Assembly (NCBI RefSeq): GCF_000513275.1
Contig: NZ_CBVJ010000048.1
Span: 1 to 51,546 of the forward strand
DNA length: 51,546 nt
From: Paenibacillus gorillae
Lineage (GTDB): Bacteria > Bacillota > Bacilli > Paenibacillales > Paenibacillaceae
Direction: 5' to 3'
In this document: positions 35,314-44,302 of the stretch, in pieces
How the letters are laid out: each line of letters begins with the position of its first letter
Position numbering within the stretch: position 1 is the stretch's first letter
Notes under the pieces: generated by a model
Seen by the model: the letters and a program-made list of their open reading frames with translations, nothing else
What the model was told of the DNA's origin: nothing
Databases searched by the model: none
Made by a program: the position numbers and the translations under genes

Positions 35314-35475
35314 TTATGGTGCAGACTGCTGTTCCAGCTCTACAGCCAGCTCTTCAGCATCGTCAGGCACATCATTCGGATGACCGTTATCGCCAAACTG
35401 ATCCATTTCCTTGTAGAGCATATAAGACTCCACATCACCGGTCAACGTAAAATACTTCCACGAAAAATTTCGCAT
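35314..35475 (-). CDS. yqzL: YqzL family small protein
   Basis: A 53-residue protein between era and recO, as in B. subtilis. The start is MRNFSWKYFTLTGDVESYM, the family signature, followed by LYKEMDQFGDN and an acidic tail. It has no membrane segment and its function is unknown. The ATG (35475) has AAAGGGATG 7 nt upstream; the gene ends 46 nt before recO. The remainder of the era-recO space (35476-35572) shows no structure. Confidence 0.88.
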   Translation of the reverse strand: MRNFSWKYFTLTGDVESYMLYKEMDQFGDNGHPNDVPDDAEELAVELEQQSAP

Positions 35476-35572
35476 TCGTATTCATCCCTTTCCGCCTCGG
35501 AAATGAAGCTCCAGACGATAATAGGATGCGATAAATGGCCGAATGCTATGCTTTACAATTTACGTCAAAAGA

Positions 35573-36505
35573 TCAATCATTTCGGAAACCGAAATCCTTC
35601 AATACCCGCTCCTGGTTCCGCCAGTCTTTCTTGACTTTGACCCACAGCTCCAAGAACGTACGCGAACCGAGAAGCGCTTCGATATCTTTGCGGGCCTGCT
35701 TGCCGACTTCCTTCAACAGAGCGCCTTTTTTGCCGATAATAATTCCTTTTTGCGAATCACGCTCGACGAAAATAACCGCGCCGATATAGACAACACCGTT
35801 CTCCTGCACCCGCATGTCCTCAATGCCGACAGCAATGGAATGCGGTACTTCTTCCCTCGTCATATGCAATATTTTCTCCCGCACAAGCTCTGCTACGACG
35901 AATTGCTCGGGATGGTCCGTCACCTGATCGGCTGGATAATATTGCGGCCCTTCCGGCAAATACTTCGTCAGCTGCTCTAGCAGCGTGTCAACATTATTGC
36001 CCTTCAGTGCGGAGATCGGAATAATCTCAGCGAACGGATACAGATCTTTATATTGCGTAATGATCGGCAGCAGCTGCTCCGGCTCGACCTTGTCGATTTT
36101 GTTCATAACGAGAAAAACAGGCGTATTGGCCTTTTTCAACTGCTCAATAATAAAGCGGTCACCGCCGCCGATTCCTTCCGCTACGTCCACGAGAAAGAGC
36201 GCAGCCTCTACTTCTTTCAGGGCACTCTCCGCTGTTTTCATCATATAGTCGCCCAGCTTAGAGGTCGGCTTATGAATGCCTGGCGTATCCAGGAAGACGA
36301 TTTGCGAATCGTTCGTCGTATATACGCCATGAATTTTATTGCGCGTCGTTTGCGGTTTATCGGACATAATCGCGATCTTTTGCCCGATCAGATGATTCAT
36401 TAACGTTGATTTGCCGACGTTTGGTCTGCCAATAATGGCTACGAAGCCGGATTTAAACTTCTTTTTGTCGCCGCCGTCACGGCCTTTGGATGTTGGTTGA
36501 TTCAT
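35573..36505 (-). CDS. era: GTPase Era
   Basis: A 310-residue ribosome-assembly GTPase that binds the 16S rRNA 3' end. The G domain has GRPNVGKST (about 27-35, G1), DTPGIH (G3) and MNKIDKV (G4); the C-terminal KH domain has [19 protein letters not shown] (about 254-272) and ends [10 protein letters not shown]. The start at 36505 (MNQPTSKG) is chosen; AAAGGGG is about 13 nt away, rather long. The open frame continues 15 codons into cdd. It comes 25 nt after cdd and before yqzL. Confidence 0.96.
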   Translation of the reverse strand: MNQPTSKGRDGGDKKKFKSGFVAIIGRPNVGKSTLMNHLIGQKIAIMSDKPQTTRNKIHGVYTTNDSQIVFLDTPGIHKPTSKLGDYMMKTAESALKEVEAALFLVDVAEGIGGGDRFIIEQLKKANTPVFLVMNKIDKVEPEQLLPIITQYKDLYPFAEIIPISALKGNNVDTLLEQLTKYLPEGPQYYPADQVTDHPEQFVVAELVREKILHMTREEVPHSIAVGIEDMRVQENGVVYIGAVIFVERDSQKGIIIGKKGALLKEVGKQARKDIEALLGSRTFLELWVKVKKDWRNQERVLKDFGFRND

Positions 36506-36530
36506 TGCGAATTCAAATACCCCTTTCGTT

Positions 36531-36971
36531 TCATAACCCTGTTGAATCAAGAGAAGCCGGTGTAAACGCGCCAGGAAGCAGCTCTGCTACAGTCGTGATT
36601 GCCCAATCGCCCTGCAGATTACCCATAACGACAGGCATGTCCGGCGGACAAAGCTCAACAAGCACTTGTCGGCAAACGCCGCATGGCGCAATGGGCCCGT
36701 CCGTACGTCCGATGACTGCGATAGCTTTGAACTGTCCGGGGCGAAGCCCGGTTGCTATTGCGCTGAACAGCGCGGTTCTTTCGGCGCAATTGGTTGGCCC
36801 ATACGCAGCATTCTCGATATTGCAGCCATAATGAATGCGACCTTCATTATCGAGCAAAGCTGCGCCGACTTGAAAGTTCGAGTAAGGCGTGTAGGCTCTC
36901 GCCATCGCTTCCTTTGCATCAGCCAGCAGCGTTTTATAGTCCTCGGATAGTCCTTCGTATGCTAATGTCAT
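36531..36971 (-). CDS. cdd: Cytidine deaminase
   Basis: A 146-residue tetramer-forming enzyme that turns cytidine and deoxycytidine into uridines in pyrimidine salvage. The zinc site is complete: CAERTAL (about 62-68) with the proton-shuttling Glu, and PCGVCRQ (about 95-101). [10 protein letters not shown] is the substrate-binding start. It ends with a tail of about 20 residues after the usual core. Start ATG with GGAGAG upstream; 19 nt from dgkA. Confidence 0.97.
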   Translation of the reverse strand: MTLAYEGLSEDYKTLLADAKEAMARAYTPYSNFQVGAALLDNEGRIHYGCNIENAAYGPTNCAERTALFSAIATGLRPGQFKAIAVIGRTDGPIAPCGVCRQVLVELCPPDMPVVMGNLQGDWAITTVAELLPGAFTPASLDSTGL

Positions 36972-36990
36972 TCACCGGCTCTCCTCTCAT

Positions 36991-37356
36991 TTACTTTATC
37001 AATATATGCCATAAGGGCGGCCCAATAATGAGCAGCCCTATTATAACAGCAGCAACGGCCGTTACCAGCACAGCACCGGCAGCCGCATCCTTCGCCGCCT
37101 TGGCGACGGGATGCTGACCGGGGCTGGCAAGATCAACTGCCTGCTCAATCGCAGTGTTCACCAGTTCAGCCGCAATGACCAATGCAAAGGTAAGAAGCAG
37201 TACGGCCCATTCCACCCGCGTCAAGGAAAGAAAGGACGCTAGAATGGACACGACAGACGCAGCTAGCAAGTGAAATCTCACATGCCGCTGCGTCCGTATG
37301 CCGAACCGTATGCCTGACCATGCATAGCCTAAGCTGCGGATGAACTTAGCTAACAT
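36991..37356 (-). CDS. dgkA: Diacylglycerol/undecaprenol kinase
   Basis: A 121-residue membrane protein of the DgkA family; in B. subtilis the enzyme phosphorylates undecaprenol. Three transmembrane helices and the conserved core ELVNTAIEQAVDLA (about 65-78), followed by AKDAAAGAVL (about 88-97), are visible. The N-terminal amphipathic helix has the family look (FIRSLGYAWSGIRFGIRTQ). Its ATG overlaps the ybeY stop as TAATG, and cdd follows. Confidence 0.93.
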   Translation of the reverse strand: MLAKFIRSLGYAWSGIRFGIRTQRHVRFHLLAASVVSILASFLSLTRVEWAVLLLTFALVIAAELVNTAIEQAVDLASPGQHPVAKAAKDAAAGAVLVTAVAAVIIGLLIIGPPLWHILIK

Positions 37357-37853
37357 TATCGCGATAAGCCGGCTTTTTGAAGCACAGCTTCCTGCTTCGC
37401 CGTCATTTCCGCTTCACTCTCGTCATCCTGATGATCGTAGCCGATCAGATGAAGAAAACCGTGTACGAACAAAAATCCGATTTCACGCTCCAGCGAATGG
37501 CCGTAATCCTCGCTTTGCTCCTTCGCTTTCTCAACCGAGATGACGATGTCGCCTAACATACCGGATATCGGATCAGGCTCGTCCTCGCTCTCTACTTCAA
37601 AAATAATGTCCAGCTCGTCCGTTCCGTCATCCTGCATAGCGAACGACAGTACATCCGTCGGCCGGTCAATACCGCGGTAATCGCGGTTCAATTGATGGAT
37701 TTGCTCATTATCGGTGAAGGTTAGCGTAACTTCGCCTTCCTCCATCCCCTCCGCCTCTCCCGCAAGCTTTAACAGCTCTTGCAGGCGTTCAATCCATTGC
37801 TCGGGAATTTCAAATTGGGTTTGCTCATTGCTCCAGTCGAGTTGCAAGCTCAT
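37356..37853 (-). CDS. ybeY: Endoribonuclease YbeY
   Basis: A 165-residue zinc endoribonuclease for 16S rRNA 3'-end maturation and ribosome quality control. The metal site HGFLHLIGYDHQ (H-x3-H-x5-H, about 126-137) and the RNA-binding DRPTDVLSFAM segment are intact. The start overlaps the pgpH stop as ATGA, and its stop overlaps dgkA, so all three genes are tightly coupled. Confidence 0.96.
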   Translation of the reverse strand: MSLQLDWSNEQTQFEIPEQWIERLQELLKLAGEAEGMEEGEVTLTFTDNEQIHQLNRDYRGIDRPTDVLSFAMQDDGTDELDIIFEVESEDEPDPISGMLGDIVISVEKAKEQSEDYGHSLEREIGFLFVHGFLHLIGYDHQDDESEAEMTAKQEAVLQKAGLSR

Positions 37854-40108
37854 GCCATACGCTCCTTTGGTTTCACATCTTCCGGATATTCAATACGCGA
37901 GTGGAAAATGCCGATTACGCTTTCTTTCAACGAATGCGCAATCTTGTCCAGTTCCTTCATCGTCAAGTCGCATTCATTATATTGATTGTCGTCGACGCGG
38001 CTTTTAATAATTTTTTGAATCATCGCTTCCACCTGCTCGACCGTTGGGTTCCGCAAGCTCCTAACAGCGGCCTCTACACAATCTGCCAAGCCGACAACCG
38101 CGGCTTCCTTCGACTGTGCTTTCGGCCCGGGATAACGGAAATCTTCCTCGGTGAAATTGACTTCAATTCCCTGCTCCTCAGCTTGCTTCATCGCTTTGAA
38201 GTAGAAAAACTTCAGCGATGTCGTCCCATGATGCTGCTCGGCGATATCCCGAATCGGCTTCGGTATATTATGCGCCTTGAGCATATCCACGCCGTCACGG
38301 GCATGGGCGACGATAATCGATTTGCTCAGCTTTGGATCAATCGTATCATGCGGGTTCTCAATATTCGTCTGATTCTCGATAAAATAGTTTGGCCGTTTCG
38401 TCTTGCCAATATCATGATAGAACGAGCCAACACGGCATAACAATCCGTCTGCCCCTATCGATTCTGCTGCCGCCTCCGACAAATTGCCCACCATTACGCT
38501 GTGGTGGTATGTTCCCGGCGTTTCCGTCAGCAGCTTGCGCAGCAGCGGGTGATTCGGATTTGACAACTCTACCAGCTTCAAAGCCGATAAAATGCCGAAC
38601 GTAATCTCGAAAAACGGCATAAGGCCAATTACGAGAATTGCCGTCAGCAGTCCGCTGGCAAAGGCGAATGCCAGTGAATAGACAAGCGGGCCTTGATCCA
38701 GCTGTTCACTCAGGAACATAAGAGCCAGCACCGAGGCCGATCCGAACAAGCTAACCATAATGCCGGCCTTTAATATCGTTGACCGCTGGCTCGCCCGGTG
38801 AATGGAGAAAATCGCTGCAATCGACACGACAATAAAGACAAAGCCGAAATTAAAATCAAAAATCTGATTTTGCTGCGTGTTCAGAACAACGCTGCCGATT
38901 AGCGAGAAAATAATGGAACTGATTAACGCAAGGTGCATATCAAGCAGCAATGCAATAAGCATGGTTCCCAGCGCTGCAGGGGCCAAATATCCGGCATAAG
39001 GCGCCGCATGTGTCTGAGTCAGTGAAATAACCTGCATCGTTAAAATATTGATTAAATAAATGAGCCACAGCATAAACAGCTGCGAGTTGTTGTATTTCGG
39101 CTTCAAGCCGTCCTTGCCGCCCGATTGATGCAGATAGGCATAGATGCCAAGAATAAGCATCAGACACATCAGCAGCAATCCAAGCTGCGGCCAGTAATTG
39201 CGCTTGTCATGCAGCAGCGAGGAATCCTTAAGCAGCTCATATACTTCAGGCGTGATGACTTGCCCGCGCTTCACAATGAGGTCGCCTTCCTGGATCATAA
39301 CGGCAGGCGTATTTTTCTTCGCTTGAATTTTGGCTTCTTCCGTCGCTTCCTTGTCGATGAAACGATTAGGCATAATCGCAAAGCGTGCCAGCTCTTGAAC
39401 AATTTCACGGCTCGTCCGGCCCGACAGCTTGCTGCCATTCACAAGTTCCGCTACCCGCGTTCTAGCTGTCTCCGCATCGCGGAGCTGCTCGCCCATCAGC
39501 TTGCGGACGATATCTTGTCCAACGCTTCGCATCTCTGCTATCTCTTCAGATGTGAGCCTCGGCATTTTGTAAAAGGTTTCTTCAGGGATCGTGTACTCCT
39601 GCTCCTTGATGACTTCCGCCATTTCGGTCAGAAGTGTATCGTTATAGGTGCCGCCACCAGCGTTCTTCTTAACAAAGCTTTCGACGAAATCGCCGTAGCG
39701 CCCTGGAATTTCGTTGCGGTAGATGTCGATTTTGTTTTGCTCGCTTACCTGGTCGTCCAAATTCAACTGCTCAATCCGCAGCAAAATTTGGTCCAGCAGC
39801 TGGTCGCTGCGCAAAGCGACGTTGGAGTAGATCGAGTCGACACGATTCGCCGCTTCCTCTTGCGCTTGCAGCGTCGCTTTGCTGTCCGAGATTTGGAACG
39901 GAGCGAGAATATCTTTCTCACTGGCCGCTCCCTCTTGAATATTATAAGTCTCCGGCACAACATGCGGCGCCAAACTGAAATAAAACAGCAATACAAACAG
40001 AAACAAGAGCACGAGGCGTACCGCCGCGCTCTGTTTCCACCCCGCAGTTCTTATCGACTGCAAGTTCCCCTGTTTACCGACCTGATTCTGATTCTGGTTC
40101 TGGTTCAT
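37850..40108 (-). CDS. pgpH: Cyclic-di-AMP phosphodiesterase PgpH (7TMR-HD)
   Basis: A 752-residue membrane enzyme that hydrolyses c-di-AMP; B. subtilis PgpH (YqfF) is its relative. After a polar start NQNQNQNQ and one membrane helix (about 32-46), a large extracytoplasmic domain (about 55-295) is followed by seven membrane segments (about 305-495) and a cytoplasmic HD domain with HHSVMVGNLSE, RVGSFYHDIGKTKRP and VAHARDGVDM. Gly-Thr-Tyr-His-His (GTYHHS) gives the first metal ligand. The N-terminal codon repeat AACCAG/AATCAG is a short simple repeat. Start by GAGGAATG. It is 17 nt from phoH. Confidence 0.95.
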   Translation of the reverse strand: MNQNQNQNQVGKQGNLQSIRTAGWKQSAAVRLVLLFLFVLLFYFSLAPHVVPETYNIQEGAASEKDILAPFQISDSKATLQAQEEAANRVDSIYSNVALRSDQLLDQILLRIEQLNLDDQVSEQNKIDIYRNEIPGRYGDFVESFVKKNAGGGTYNDTLLTEMAEVIKEQEYTIPEETFYKMPRLTSEEIAEMRSVGQDIVRKLMGEQLRDAETARTRVAELVNGSKLSGRTSREIVQELARFAIMPNRFIDKEATEEAKIQAKKNTPAVMIQEGDLIVKRGQVITPEVYELLKDSSLLHDKRNYWPQLGLLLMCLMLILGIYAYLHQSGGKDGLKPKYNNSQLFMLWLIYLINILTMQVISLTQTHAAPYAGYLAPAALGTMLIALLLDMHLALISSIIFSLIGSVVLNTQQNQIFDFNFGFVFIVVSIAAIFSIHRASQRSTILKAGIMVSLFGSASVLALMFLSEQLDQGPLVYSLAFAFASGLLTAILVIGLMPFFEITFGILSALKLVELSNPNHPLLRKLLTETPGTYHHSVMVGNLSEAAAESIGADGLLCRVGSFYHDIGKTKRPNYFIENQTNIENPHDTIDPKLSKSIIVAHARDGVDMLKAHNIPKPIRDIAEQHHGTTSLKFFYFKAMKQAEEQGIEVNFTEEDFRYPGPKAQSKEAAVVGLADCVEAAVRSLRNPTVEQVEAMIQKIIKSRVDDNQYNECDLTMKELDKIAHSLKESVIGIFHSRIEYPEDVKPKERMA

Positions 40109-40125
40109 GGAGCGGACATTCCTCT

Positions 40126-41097
40126 CTATGCTTTGTTTTCAGCGTCCCAGTTGTATGCGACTATGATTTTCTGGACCAGAGAATGGCGGACGACATCCTG
40201 CTCAGTGAAGAAGATAAAGCCGATTTCCTCAATATCTCGCAAAATGCGCTGCGCTTCGATTAAGCCAGAGTTTTTGCCCCGCGGCAAATCAATTTGCGTC
40301 ACGTCGCCTGTAATGACCATTTTGGAGCCGAAACCAAGGCGCGTAAGAAACATCTTCATCTGCTCGGGCGTCGTATTTTGTGCCTCATCCAGAATGATGA
40401 AAGCGTCGTCTAGTGTCCGTCCACGCATATAGGCGAGCGGTGCGATCTCAATGGTTCCGCGTTCAAATGCTTTGGCCGTTTGGTCCGGGCCGAGCACATC
40501 ATGCAATGCATCGTATAAAGGCCGTAAATAAGGATCTACTTTCTCTTGCAAATCTCCCGGCAGAAAACCGAGATTTTCTCCCGCTTCGACAGCAGGGCGC
40601 GTCAGAATAATACGCTTGACGGAGCCTTCCTTCAAAGCAGCAACCGCCAGTACGACGGCCAGATAGGTTTTCCCTGTTCCGGCAGGACCAATGCCGAATA
40701 CGACATCCTGCTTCTTAATTGTTTTCACATAATGGCGCTGTCCAATCGTCTTTACGCGTATCGGCTTGCCTCTGAATGTGCTCGTAATTTCCGCTTTAAA
40801 CAGGTCTAACAGCTCTTCAGCCTGCATCGTGCGGGCCAGATCAAGCGCATACACGATATCGCGTTCAGAAGGATTGTAGCCGCCGCGGAAAAGCTGCAGC
40901 AGCACGTTAAACAGCTGTTCCAGCGAATCCACCTCTTGCTTTTCGCCGGAAATAACGATTTCCGCTTCACGCGATGAAATGGAAGCCTCCATCTGTTGCT
41001 CCACTAGTTTCAAAAACTTATCCTGGGGACCAAAAACCGCTAGTCCCTCCGCTGCGTTCAGGAGCGGAATTTTGACTGTTCTCGTCTCACTCTGCAA
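40126..41097 (-). CDS. phoH: PhoH-like ATPase
   Basis: A 323-residue cytoplasmic P-loop ATPase with a helicase-like core, often linked to RNA metabolism together with YbeY. Walker A is [11 protein letters not shown] (about 137-147); the Walker B region is [21 protein letters not shown] ends the chain. The N-terminal part (about 1-100) is a KH-like or PIN-free extension. The yqfD stop is 6 nt upstream and pgpH follows. Confidence 0.95.
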   Translation of the reverse strand: MQSETRTVKIPLLNAAEGLAVFGPQDKFLKLVEQQMEASISSREAEIVISGEKQEVDSLEQLFNVLLQLFRGGYNPSERDIVYALDLARTMQAEELLDLFKAEITSTFRGKPIRVKTIGQRHYVKTIKKQDVVFGIGPAGTGKTYLAVVLAVAALKEGSVKRIILTRPAVEAGENLGFLPGDLQEKVDPYLRPLYDALHDVLGPDQTAKAFERGTIEIAPLAYMRGRTLDDAFIILDEAQNTTPEQMKMFLTRLGFGSKMVITGDVTQIDLPRGKNSGLIEAQRILRDIEEIGFIFFTEQDVVRHSLVQKIIVAYNWDAENKA

Positions 41098-41103
41098 ACA
41101 ACC

Positions 41104-42297
41104 TCATTCTCCTTGCATCTGGACTAGGGGCATTTCTTTCACAATCGATTGCTCGACCTCAAAATGAACTTTCATATAAACTTTACCATTGTCCGTCTTT
41201 TCATGCAAAACAATTTCGTTCCGGATGACCGCATCCGCGCCCGCTTTCAGCATGACATTGGCTTTAGCTTGCAGCATTCCGGCGCTCTTCGCTTCATCTT
41301 CCGCAAGCTCCCGCTCCTCCGTCCGTACTTCCATTATCGTCTTCTTCAATCTTCCGAGAGGAAGATGCCAGCTTCGCCAAGCAGCCTGCTCCTCATAGAC
41401 GACAGTCTCGAACGTCTCGAACGGGTTGCCCCCGAATCCGCTGACCTGAAGCGCTCTTCCGCCGATCATCGCATACCATTTCGTCTTTTTCTCCCCGGTA
41501 TAGACCTTCGTCTGCTGCGTCAACGGCGATGTAATGTCGTATTCATACCAAACCAGCCCGCGGACTGAGCCTTTCGCTACAACGGTCTGTGTATAGGCAC
41601 CTCCGCCGATTGTACCGGAGATTAACGTCTGTCCTTCCCGGACCTTCATATTTTTCTTAACGACCGCACGGCCTTTCTCGGTGTATATTTCCGTGACGAC
41701 AGCGTCGGCGGATGCGACCAGGTGTCTTGGATTCTGCAGCTCCTGCTTGTCCGGCTCTGTCGTCTCCACGACTTGAATAATAACTTTAGTCCCCTTACGC
41801 TCGACTCCAATCCATGTCGCTCCCGGCAGCTTGTTCACCAGACGCTTGGACAATAGACCGGCATCCTGAAGCCGGAACGTCCATTGCATGGGGAATAGCC
41901 CTTCCTGCTTGGCAGCGGCAAATATCTGCTCATCGGTCAGCTTTACATTTCCTTTCACCTCTACCGACCATACTAGCGAGGAGAGCAAGTAAACGCCGAC
42001 GAAAAAGAGAAGAATACCAGCTGCAAACAGCTTTCTTTTCTGCATCTTAACCAGCCAGAATGGCAGACCTGTCCGTCTCGTCACATGCACGCGGCAGCCC
42101 GTCTTTTTCAAATACTTGCGCAAACGAAAGAAGTCGTTGACCGACAGCTCAAATTGCAGCCTGTCCGTGCTTGTCCACTGGATGGACGACAGCTGCAGCC
42201 CTCCCTCCAGCGCCCGGTTAACCAGCTGCTCCGGCTCCCCGCCCCGGATTTGAACCGTCACCATACCTCGAATCCACTGCAGCCATTGCCCGTCCAT
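41104..42297 (-). CDS. yqfD: Sporulation protein YqfD
   Basis: A 397-residue membrane protein required for normal forespore/mother-cell development in B. subtilis. It starts MDGQWLQWIRGMVTVQIRGG, has one clear membrane segment (KLFAAGILLFFVGVYLLSSLVW, about 90-110, given here as two parts FAAGILLFFVG and VYLLSSLVW) and a long extracytoplasmic domain ending QSIVKEMPLVQMQGE. GGAGGGG stands 5 nt before the ATG; the frame is open upstream but only inside yqfC. The gene follows yqfC after 11 nt and shares its sigma-E-like promoter. Confidence 0.93.
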   Translation of the reverse strand: MDGQWLQWIRGMVTVQIRGGEPEQLVNRALEGGLQLSSIQWTSTDRLQFELSVNDFFRLRKYLKKTGCRVHVTRRTGLPFWLVKMQKRKLFAAGILLFFVGVYLLSSLVWSVEVKGNVKLTDEQIFAAAKQEGLFPMQWTFRLQDAGLLSKRLVNKLPGATWIGVERKGTKVIIQVVETTEPDKQELQNPRHLVASADAVVTEIYTEKGRAVVKKNMKVREGQTLISGTIGGGAYTQTVVAKGSVRGLVWYEYDITSPLTQQTKVYTGEKKTKWYAMIGGRALQVSGFGGNPFETFETVVYEEQAAWRSWHLPLGRLKKTIMEVRTEERELAEDEAKSAGMLQAKANVMLKAGADAVIRNEIVLHEKTDNGKVYMKVHFEVEQSIVKEMPLVQMQGE

Positions 42298-42308
42298 TCG
42301 AACCCCTC

Positions 42309-42587
42309 CTACTCTCTTACCTCGATACTTTTGATCGTGCCTTCGATAAAAACCTCTTCTGTCCAAATCGTGCGTATGACGAGCGACGTCCCGGTCACCT
42401 CAAGCTCCCCCTTGCTGAGCGCAAGCTTCAGCTTCTCGCTTGAGAAATGAATGACGCCGCGATGATTCTCAATGTACAGCTGGCGGTCACCGATCATCGT
42501 GAGCCGCGGCAGGTCGTATACGACATCCTGGGGCAAATCCAATACATCCGCGGTCCACTTGCGCAATCTACGGTTAATACGGCCCAT
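42309..42587 (-). CDS. yqfC: Sporulation protein YqfC
   Basis: A 92-residue protein with the conserved segment DLPQDVVYDLPRLTMIGDRQ followed by LYIENHRGVIHF, typical of YqfC (B. subtilis 93 residues). It is a small beta-rich protein acting with YqfD in sporulation, in the mother cell. I take the ATG at 42587: a TTG 12 codons upstream would lie about 9 nt from the predicted sigma-E transcription start, which is too close. GGGGG is about 13 nt before the ATG. Confidence 0.9.
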   Translation of the reverse strand: MGRINRRLRKWTADVLDLPQDVVYDLPRLTMIGDRQLYIENHRGVIHFSSEKLKLALSKGELEVTGTSLVIRTIWTEEVFIEGTIKSIEVRE

Positions 42588-42638
42588 AGTCAGTCTTTTG
42601 CCCCCTTGCTGCAGTGTCTGCAAACCTTGTTACCTTTC

Positions 42639-42667
42639 AAAATATGCGGGGCGGGCGGCAAATATGA
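42639..42667 (-). promoter_or_regulatory. Sigma-E-type promoter of yqfCD
   Basis: On the minus strand TCATATT (42667-42661), 14-nt GC-rich spacer, CATATTTT (42646-42639). The -35 equals the sigma-E consensus KMATATT and the -10 keeps CATA and the last T of CATACANT. Sigma-E control of yqfCD is known in B. subtilis. The -35 overlaps the T run of the terminator of the previous operon. Confidence 0.7.
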
Positions 42668-42710
42668 AAAAAGCGTCAGCACGGCGCAATTTTGCGCGTA
42701 CTGACGCTTC
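42668..42710 (-). terminator. Terminator of the nfeD-floA operon
   Basis: On the minus strand AAGCGTCAG (42710-42702) pairs with CTGACGCTT (42680-42672), with GCGCAAAATTGCGC in the loop helix, then TTTTTT and TCAT. It ends the transcript that covers nfeD, floA and the gene at 42716. Confidence 0.9.
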
Positions 42711-42715
42711 GTTCT

Positions 42716-43192
42716 TTATTTGCCAAATGGCCGCTTCGATCTCGGAGGACCAAGTATCTCCGACCAGATAATTGCTTTCTTAAGCTCGTCGGTTTCAGAC
42801 AGCGCGCTCAAGGAAGCCTTAGCAGGCCGCTGAGACGCCCCCGCGCTCGGCGATGCAGTTGGCGAGGGAAAAGGCGAACGAGGACGTTGAACGCCAGCAT
42901 GGGCGTCCTCCGCCCGTTCCTGCTGACGGATGATGACTGGCTTTGGCGGCTCCGGTGCCGGTTCAGGCTCCGGAGAAGAAGCGTAACGTCCATCCATCCA
43001 CTGCGGTTGTTCCTCTTCCTCGTATTCCTCCGTCTTGCGGGCAGGATCGCCTCCTCTTCCGCCGCCGAAAGTAGGCATTGCCGGATTGCCGCTGCGGGCC
43101 GATCCTCCGGCTTTCCTGAATATCGAGAACAGCACCCCGCCGATAATGACAACAAAATAAATGTTGTTTAGTAAAAACTCAATCAGTTTCAA
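42716..43192 (-). CDS. Single-TM protein with proline-rich linker, in the yqfB position
   Basis: A 158-residue protein: one N-terminal membrane helix (IEFLLNNIYFVVIIGGVLFSIF, about 4-25, in part), then a Gly/Pro/Glu-rich disordered region, and a short conserved-looking end ELKKAIIWSEILGPPRSKRP (about 136-155). The last part suggests a docking peptide. The place between floA and yqfC is that of yqfB in B. subtilis, but I cannot show homology. It is 69 nt after floA and shares its operon; function unknown. Confidence 0.75.
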   Translation of the reverse strand: MKLIEFLLNNIYFVVIIGGVLFSIFRKAGGSARSGNPAMPTFGGGRGGDPARKTEEYEEEEQPQWMDGRYASSPEPEPAPEPPKPVIIRQQERAEDAHAGVQRPRSPFPSPTASPSAGASQRPAKASLSALSETDELKKAIIWSEILGPPRSKRPFGK

Positions 43193-43261
43193 GCTGTCTT
43201 CACCTCCACAATGAAGCCTCGGAAACCTGGCATGAACCTAGCTTTACCATGCCAGAGCTCG

Positions 43262-44260
43262 TTAGTTTTCATTTTTCGGGTCGTTGGACGCTGTGTCCGG
43301 CTTGCCGATCGAGCTGCGCATTTGCGTATCAGCTTCGATATTTTTCAAGTTCATATAATCCATAACGCCGATTTTGCCGTTTTTGAGCGCATCAGCCATT
43401 GCAAGCGGAACTTGCGATTCCGATTCTACGACCTTCGCGCGCATCTCAACGACGCGGGCCTTCATTTCTTGTTCTTGTGCAACAGCCATTGCACGGCGCT
43501 CCTCGGCTTTCGCCTGAGCAATCCGCTTATCGGCTTCCGCTTGCTCGGTTTGCAGATGGGCGCCGATGTTTTTGCCTACGTCCACGTCCGCAATATCGAT
43601 GGATAGAATTTCAAATGCAGTACCGGCGTCAAGACCTTTGCCAAGCACCGTACGCGAGATCAGATCCGGATTTTCCAGAACGTCTTTATGCGAATTTGCC
43701 GAACCTACTGTCGTTACAATACCTTCGCCGACACGGGCGATAATCGTTTCTTCACCGGCGCCGCCGACCAGTCTTTCGATGTTGGCACGTACCGTAACAC
43801 GCGCTTTAACTTTTACTTCAATGCCGTCTTTCGCTACTGCTGCGACGGTTGGCGTCTCGATGACGCGCGGGTTAACGCTCATTTGCACCGCTTGAAGCAC
43901 GTCACGGCCTGCAAGATCGATTGCCGCCGCACGTTCGAATACGAGCGGGATGTTGGCACGCTGAGCCGCGATTAATGCGTTAACGACGCGGTCGACGTTA
44001 CCGCCGGCCAGGAAGTGACTCTCTAGCTGGTTAATATTAAGCCCAAGCCCCGCTTTTGTTGCTTTAATCAGCGGATTGACGATACGGCTTGGAACGACGC
44101 GCCGCAAACGCATAGCGACGAGCGTAATAATGCCGACACGAACGCCGGAAGCGATCGCCGACACCCAGAGCATAACCGGGAAAAAGCTGAAAAATACTGA
44201 TAAAATGACGATCGCTGCGACCGCAATAATTAATACCATTACAATTGGATCTAATCCCAT
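43262..44260 (-). CDS. floA: Flotillin-like protein FloA
   Basis: A 332-residue SPFH protein that organises membrane microdomains. The N-terminal membrane part (about 5-50) has [20 protein letters not shown]; the SPFH domain follows ([20 protein letters not shown]), then a coiled-coil rich in Ala, Glu and Lys ([20 protein letters not shown]) and the end DPKNEN. Length and order match B. subtilis FloA (YqfA, 331). Follows nfeD after 42 nt under the same sigma-W-type promoter. Confidence 0.96.
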   Translation of the reverse strand: MGLDPIVMVLIIAVAAIVILSVFFSFFPVMLWVSAIASGVRVGIITLVAMRLRRVVPSRIVNPLIKATKAGLGLNINQLESHFLAGGNVDRVVNALIAAQRANIPLVFERAAAIDLAGRDVLQAVQMSVNPRVIETPTVAAVAKDGIEVKVKARVTVRANIERLVGGAGEETIIARVGEGIVTTVGSANSHKDVLENPDLISRTVLGKGLDAGTAFEILSIDIADVDVGKNIGAHLQTEQAEADKRIAQAKAEERRAMAVAQEQEMKARVVEMRAKVVESESQVPLAMADALKNGKIGVMDYMNLKNIEADTQMRSSIGKPDTASNDPKNEN

Positions 44261-44302
44261 AAGCGATGAACCTCCGTTTTTCTATATTCTCGAATGCTTA
44301 AC

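Noticed and set aside
39125..40432. Long plus-strand open frame opposite pgpH and phoH
   Set aside because: It lies wholly antisense to two well-identified genes, has low-complexity composition and no ribosome binding site or domain. The same holds for other long antisense frames, such as those at 3443-4297, 30609-31334 and 13565-14245.
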